Source: Nevskia soli DSM 19509 (GTDB lineage Bacteria; Pseudomonadota; Gammaproteobacteria; Nevskiales; Nevskiaceae). Taken from it: a stretch of DNA of 64,000 bases. This document shows, piece after piece, positions 61,656-64,000 of the stretch. The notes under the pieces were generated by a model. That model saw nothing but the letters and a program-made list of their open reading frames with translations. It had not been told where the DNA came from and did no database searches. The number at the start of each line of letters is the position of its first letter. Position 1 is the stretch's first letter. The translations under genes were made by a program, and so were the position numbers. The stretch spans positions 1 through 64,000 of the forward strand of contig NZ_JONR01000020.1 of NCBI RefSeq assembly GCF_000711955.1, read 5' to 3'.

Positions 61656-63191
61656 CTATTGTGCCTGTTTTCGCGCGGATTTCACGCGCCCCGGCGATTT
61701 ACGCTTCGCAACCGGGCCGGCGCGGGCCGGTTTCGGGGCTGTCGCGATCCCTGCCGCGCTTTCCAGTTCGACCAGGGCCTGGGCCATCAGGTCCAGCAGG
61801 TGCTCGATATCCGGCACAGCGTCGAGATAGGCGGTGAGGCCCACGTCCAGCTGGTCGCGGTAGCTCAGCACGGTGATGTTCAGGGCCAGCCCGTGGTACG
61901 GAATGCTGATCGGATAATTGGCCAGCAGGGGCGCACCCGCCAGGTACAGCGTCACCGGCGGCCCGGGCACGTTGGAGATGAGCACGTTGACCGGTGGTTT
62001 GAGGCGGTCGCTGTTGACGAAATTCTCGTACAGCCGCGCGGCCCGTGCCATCAGCGCCGGCGTCGGTAGTTCCATCCAGTCCATCAGCATCTTCGCCGGC
62101 ACGGCGCGGTGCACGCGCTTCAGCTTGCCGGTGCTGCGGCTGACCGCGGCGACCCGTTGCAGGGGATCGGCATACTGCGTCGGCAGCTCCACCGTCAGCA
62201 TGGCGATGCGGTTGCCGCCCGCCTGACGGTGTTCGCGGCTGCGCACCGAGATCGGCACCGCCGCCACCAGCGGACGCTCGGGCAGTTCGTCCTTTTCCAG
62301 CAGGTACTGACGCAGGGCCCCGGCGCAGATCGCCAGCACCGCATCGTTGACGGTGATGCTCAACGCGCGCTTCAGGGCCTTGATGCGCGGCAGCGAAAGG
62401 GAGCGGAAGGCGTAGCTGCGCCGGGCGTCGATGGAGACGTTGAAGCGCGTGCGCGGCGCCGGCTTGAACGACTCCGGCAGCAGGGCCGGGTCCGCCCCTT
62501 CAGCCGGGGGTGTCGGGGCATCGGGGGCGGGTTCACCACGCCCTATCAGGGCCTTGCCCAGTTGCCAGGCCACCGGTGCGCTGCTGCGCACCAGCCCGAC
62601 GAACTGGCGGTGACGGCTCCAGGCCTGCTTGGCGGTGAACAGGAGCCGGTCGATGACCTGCGGCAGCTCGTCCGGGTCCCACTGCGCCACCGGCGGCGGC
62701 AGCGGTGCGGCGATGGCCTCGAGATCGAGCAGCTTGCTCAGCAGCTCGGCGCCGGAGACGCCGTCGATGCAGGCGTGGTGGATGATGGAGATGCAGGCGG
62801 CGCGTTTGCGCGACAGGCCTTCCACGTAATAGAAGGCCCACAGCGGCCGGTCGCGCGGCAGCGCGGTGCCCGCCAGTTCGGCCACCAGCTCGGCCAGTTG
62901 CGCATCGCGCCCGGGCGCCTTGAGCTGCACTTTCCGCACATGCAGGTCGAAGCGGAAGTCGGGGTCCTCGATCCAGAATGGCGGCACCAGGTTGAGCGGC
63001 ATGCTCACCAGGCGGCGGCGGAAACTCGGCAGCAGGTGCAGGCGCTCGGCGATGCGCTGGCGCACCGTTTCGAAGCCGAAGCCCTGCGGCGCCCGCGCCA
63101 GGTCGAGCAAGGTGACCCCGCCGATATGCATCGGCGCATCGGCGGTCTCGAGATTGAGAAACATCGAGTCCATGCCGCTGAGCTGCTTCAT
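61656..63191 (-). CDS. wax ester synthase / diacylglycerol acyltransferase (WS/DGAT)
   Basis: 511 residues. The acyltransferase active-site motif HHACIDG (HHxxxDG) is near 137-143; the start MKQLSGMDSMFLNLETADAPMH and the C-terminal PVNVLISNVPGPP and GLALNITVLSY are diagnostic. It makes wax esters and triacylglycerols for storage at the membrane. A perfect AGGAGGT precedes ATG 63191 by seven bases. The extreme C-terminus is Lys/Arg/Ala-rich. Confidence 0.93.
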   Translation of the reverse strand: MKQLSGMDSMFLNLETADAPMHIGGVTLLDLARAPQGFGFETVRQRIAERLHLLPSFRRRLVSMPLNLVPPFWIEDPDFRFDLHVRKVQLKAPGRDAQLAELVAELAGTALPRDRPLWAFYYVEGLSRKRAACISIIHHACIDGVSGAELLSKLLDLEAIAAPLPPPVAQWDPDELPQVIDRLLFTAKQAWSRHRQFVGLVRSSAPVAWQLGKALIGRGEPAPDAPTPPAEGADPALLPESFKPAPRTRFNVSIDARRSYAFRSLSLPRIKALKRALSITVNDAVLAICAGALRQYLLEKDELPERPLVAAVPISVRSREHRQAGGNRIAMLTVELPTQYADPLQRVAAVSRSTGKLKRVHRAVPAKMLMDWMELPTPALMARAARLYENFVNSDRLKPPVNVLISNVPGPPVTLYLAGAPLLANYPISIPYHGLALNITVLSYRDQLDVGLTAYLDAVPDIEHLLDLMAQALVELESAAGIATAPKPARAGPVAKRKSPGRVKSARKQAQ

Positions 63192-63382
63192 CGCATTCAC
63201 CTCCTGTGTCTGCGCCCCCATTGTGCCGACGAAGGCCGCACGTCGCTACCACCCATCCTGGTTGTCTCCATACGCGGGTGCCGCAGAGCGGAGATTCCCG
63301 CGCGGTGCGGGACGCCGGCAAGAACCAGTACAGGCGATCGGCCCCGCCGGTACTTGCGCTTCGCCTGTCCCCGGATTAATTT

Positions 63383-63409
63383 ATGACTGACTGGTCGGTC
63401 ATTTATAAT
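63383..63409 (+). promoter_or_regulatory. TetR-type operator and -10 for the terminal hydrolase gene
   Basis: ATGACTGACTGGTCGGTCAT (63383-63402) is a 20-bp near-palindrome (8 of 10 positions paired per half) of the kind bound by TetR-family repressors. It is followed directly by TATAAT (63404-63409), only seven bases before the ATG, so the operator occupies the promoter spacer and the mRNA would start at or near the ATG. Confidence 0.65.
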
Positions 63410-63416
63410 TCACGCC

Positions 63417-64000
63417 ATGAGCCAACATTTCTTCGAACCGCTTGGCCTCTCCTATCGCAGCGAAGGGGAAGGCCCGGTGCTGGTGCTCCTCTCCGCCAAT
63501 CCCGGCGAAAGCCGCGATTTCGATGCCATCGCACCGCAGCTGGCACAACGCTTCCGCCTGATCCGGCTGGACTGGCCCGGTTACGGCAGCAGTCCTGCGC
63601 CGCGGCCGCCCGCGCAGGCTGGCGCGAGTCACTTCCTGGAATGCTTCGACGCCTTCATGGAGGACCTGGATATCCACGAGGCCCACCTTCTCGGCAACTC
63701 GGTCGGCGCCAACGTCGCCGTCCGCTATGCCCTGCGCCGGCCGCAACGCGTGCGCAGCCTGGTGCTGGTCTCGCCCGGCGGCTTCACCACGCACAATGCC
63801 TTCACCCGCGCCTTCTGCACTCTGCAAGGCCAGGTCTGGTTCAAGCGCCTCCTCGGCAGCGGCTTCACGCGTTACTACCTGCGCAGGCGCAATTCCTGGA
63901 CGCAGGCGATGATCAGTCGTGCCGGCCATGAGCAGGCCGCCGGCGATGCCTTGCAGGTCAATGCCGCGGTCTGGCGCAGCTTCCTCGAGCCGCAGCATGA
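63417..64000 (+). CDS. alpha/beta hydrolase, 3' partial
   Basis: The frame begins MSQHFFEPLGLSYRSEGEGP at 63417 and is still open at the window end (194 codons seen). The strand-turn-helix and nucleophile elbow LLGNSVGANVAVRYALRRP place Ser near 95; RLDWPGYGSSPAP precedes it as the oxyanion-side loop. The Asp and His of the triad are probably beyond the edge. No ribosome site is visible, and the -10 is so close that a leaderless mRNA is likely. Divergent from WS/DGAT; a TetR gene may follow outside the window. Confidence 0.85.
   Translation, partial: MSQHFFEPLGLSYRSEGEGPVLVLLSANPGESRDFDAIAPQLAQRFRLIRLDWPGYGSSPAPRPPAQAGASHFLECFDAFMEDLDIHEAHLLGNSVGANVAVRYALRRPQRVRSLVLVSPGGFTTHNAFTRAFCTLQGQVWFKRLLGSGFTRYYLRRRNSWTQAMISRAGHEQAAGDALQVNAAVWRSFLEPQH

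Overview
The window is a dense, GC-rich (roughly two thirds G+C by eye) chromosomal segment of a Gram-negative bacterium. LPS heptose genes, TolC, PlsC-type and M50 membrane enzymes, and a Chp/Pil chemosensory system arranged much like the Pseudomonas gshB-pilG neighbourhood all point to a gammaproteobacterium. The mix of a wax-ester synthase (WS/DGAT), fatty acid hydroxylase, carotenoid-cleavage oxygenase, GMC alcohol oxidase and several hydrolases, together with Xanthomonadales-like intergenic repeats, suggests the Nevskiales/Xanthomonadales area (Solimonas/Nevskia-like). That placement is inference. No rRNA, tRNA, CRISPR array, IS transposase or prophage was seen.

Layout: 0-6.3 kb holds core-LPS heptose supply and transfer (hldD, a CHAD protein, waaF, then ilvE-hldE) with a dienelactone hydrolase inserted. 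6.4-20 kb is mixed: a small coupled membrane peptide, a CMD/HxlR redox-type pair sharing a palindromic operator, a fatty acid hydroxylase, a secreted esterase, an HDOD protein, an S9 peptidase, an OPT transporter, a probable GlyGly-CTERM secreted protease, tolC with a rhodanese, and a LuxR-type regulator. 20-28 kb carries an Mpo1-like protein, a DUF1134 protein, a class V aminotransferase, GNAT, YjbQ, a CorA/ZntB-like transporter, an amidase, a CbpA-like co-chaperone and Hsp20 with a sigma-32 promoter. 28-39 kb carries a PilB/GspE-type ATPase, a GMC oxidoreductase preceded by a vestigial N-terminus, lipoprotein and NTF2-like proteins, an acyltransferase, an M50 protease, an ACP phosphodiesterase with an MFS transporter, and an ECF41 sigma operon with an apparently perfect self-type promoter. 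38.8-42.7 kb has a fumarylacetoacetate-hydrolase-family gene, a carotenoid oxygenase and pckA. 43-59.8 kb is the Chp type IV pilus chemosensory system, split into pilHJ and pilGI-chpA-chpC and flanking a pyrC'-pyrB-ruvX-yqgE-gshB-yjbR-gshA block. 59.8-60.7 kb is a gene-free repeat island, followed by a second LuxR-type regulator, WS/DGAT and the start of an alpha/beta hydrolase controlled by a TetR-type operator.

The most unusual signal is not a protein. Three copies of a 50-56 bp element (18177-18232, 21306-21361, 40931-40981) each form two adjacent hairpins whose stems change in compensating fashion while loops and a tail stay constant. Read on the minus strand the loops present GGA, as CsrA/RsmA sites do. 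In two copies the second hairpin ends exactly 13 bases before the start codon of the minus-strand gene (tolC and the carotenoid oxygenase). Related GGA/TCC-loop hairpins recur, again with compensating stems, in two inverted ~220 bp structured repeats at 59.9-60.6 kb.
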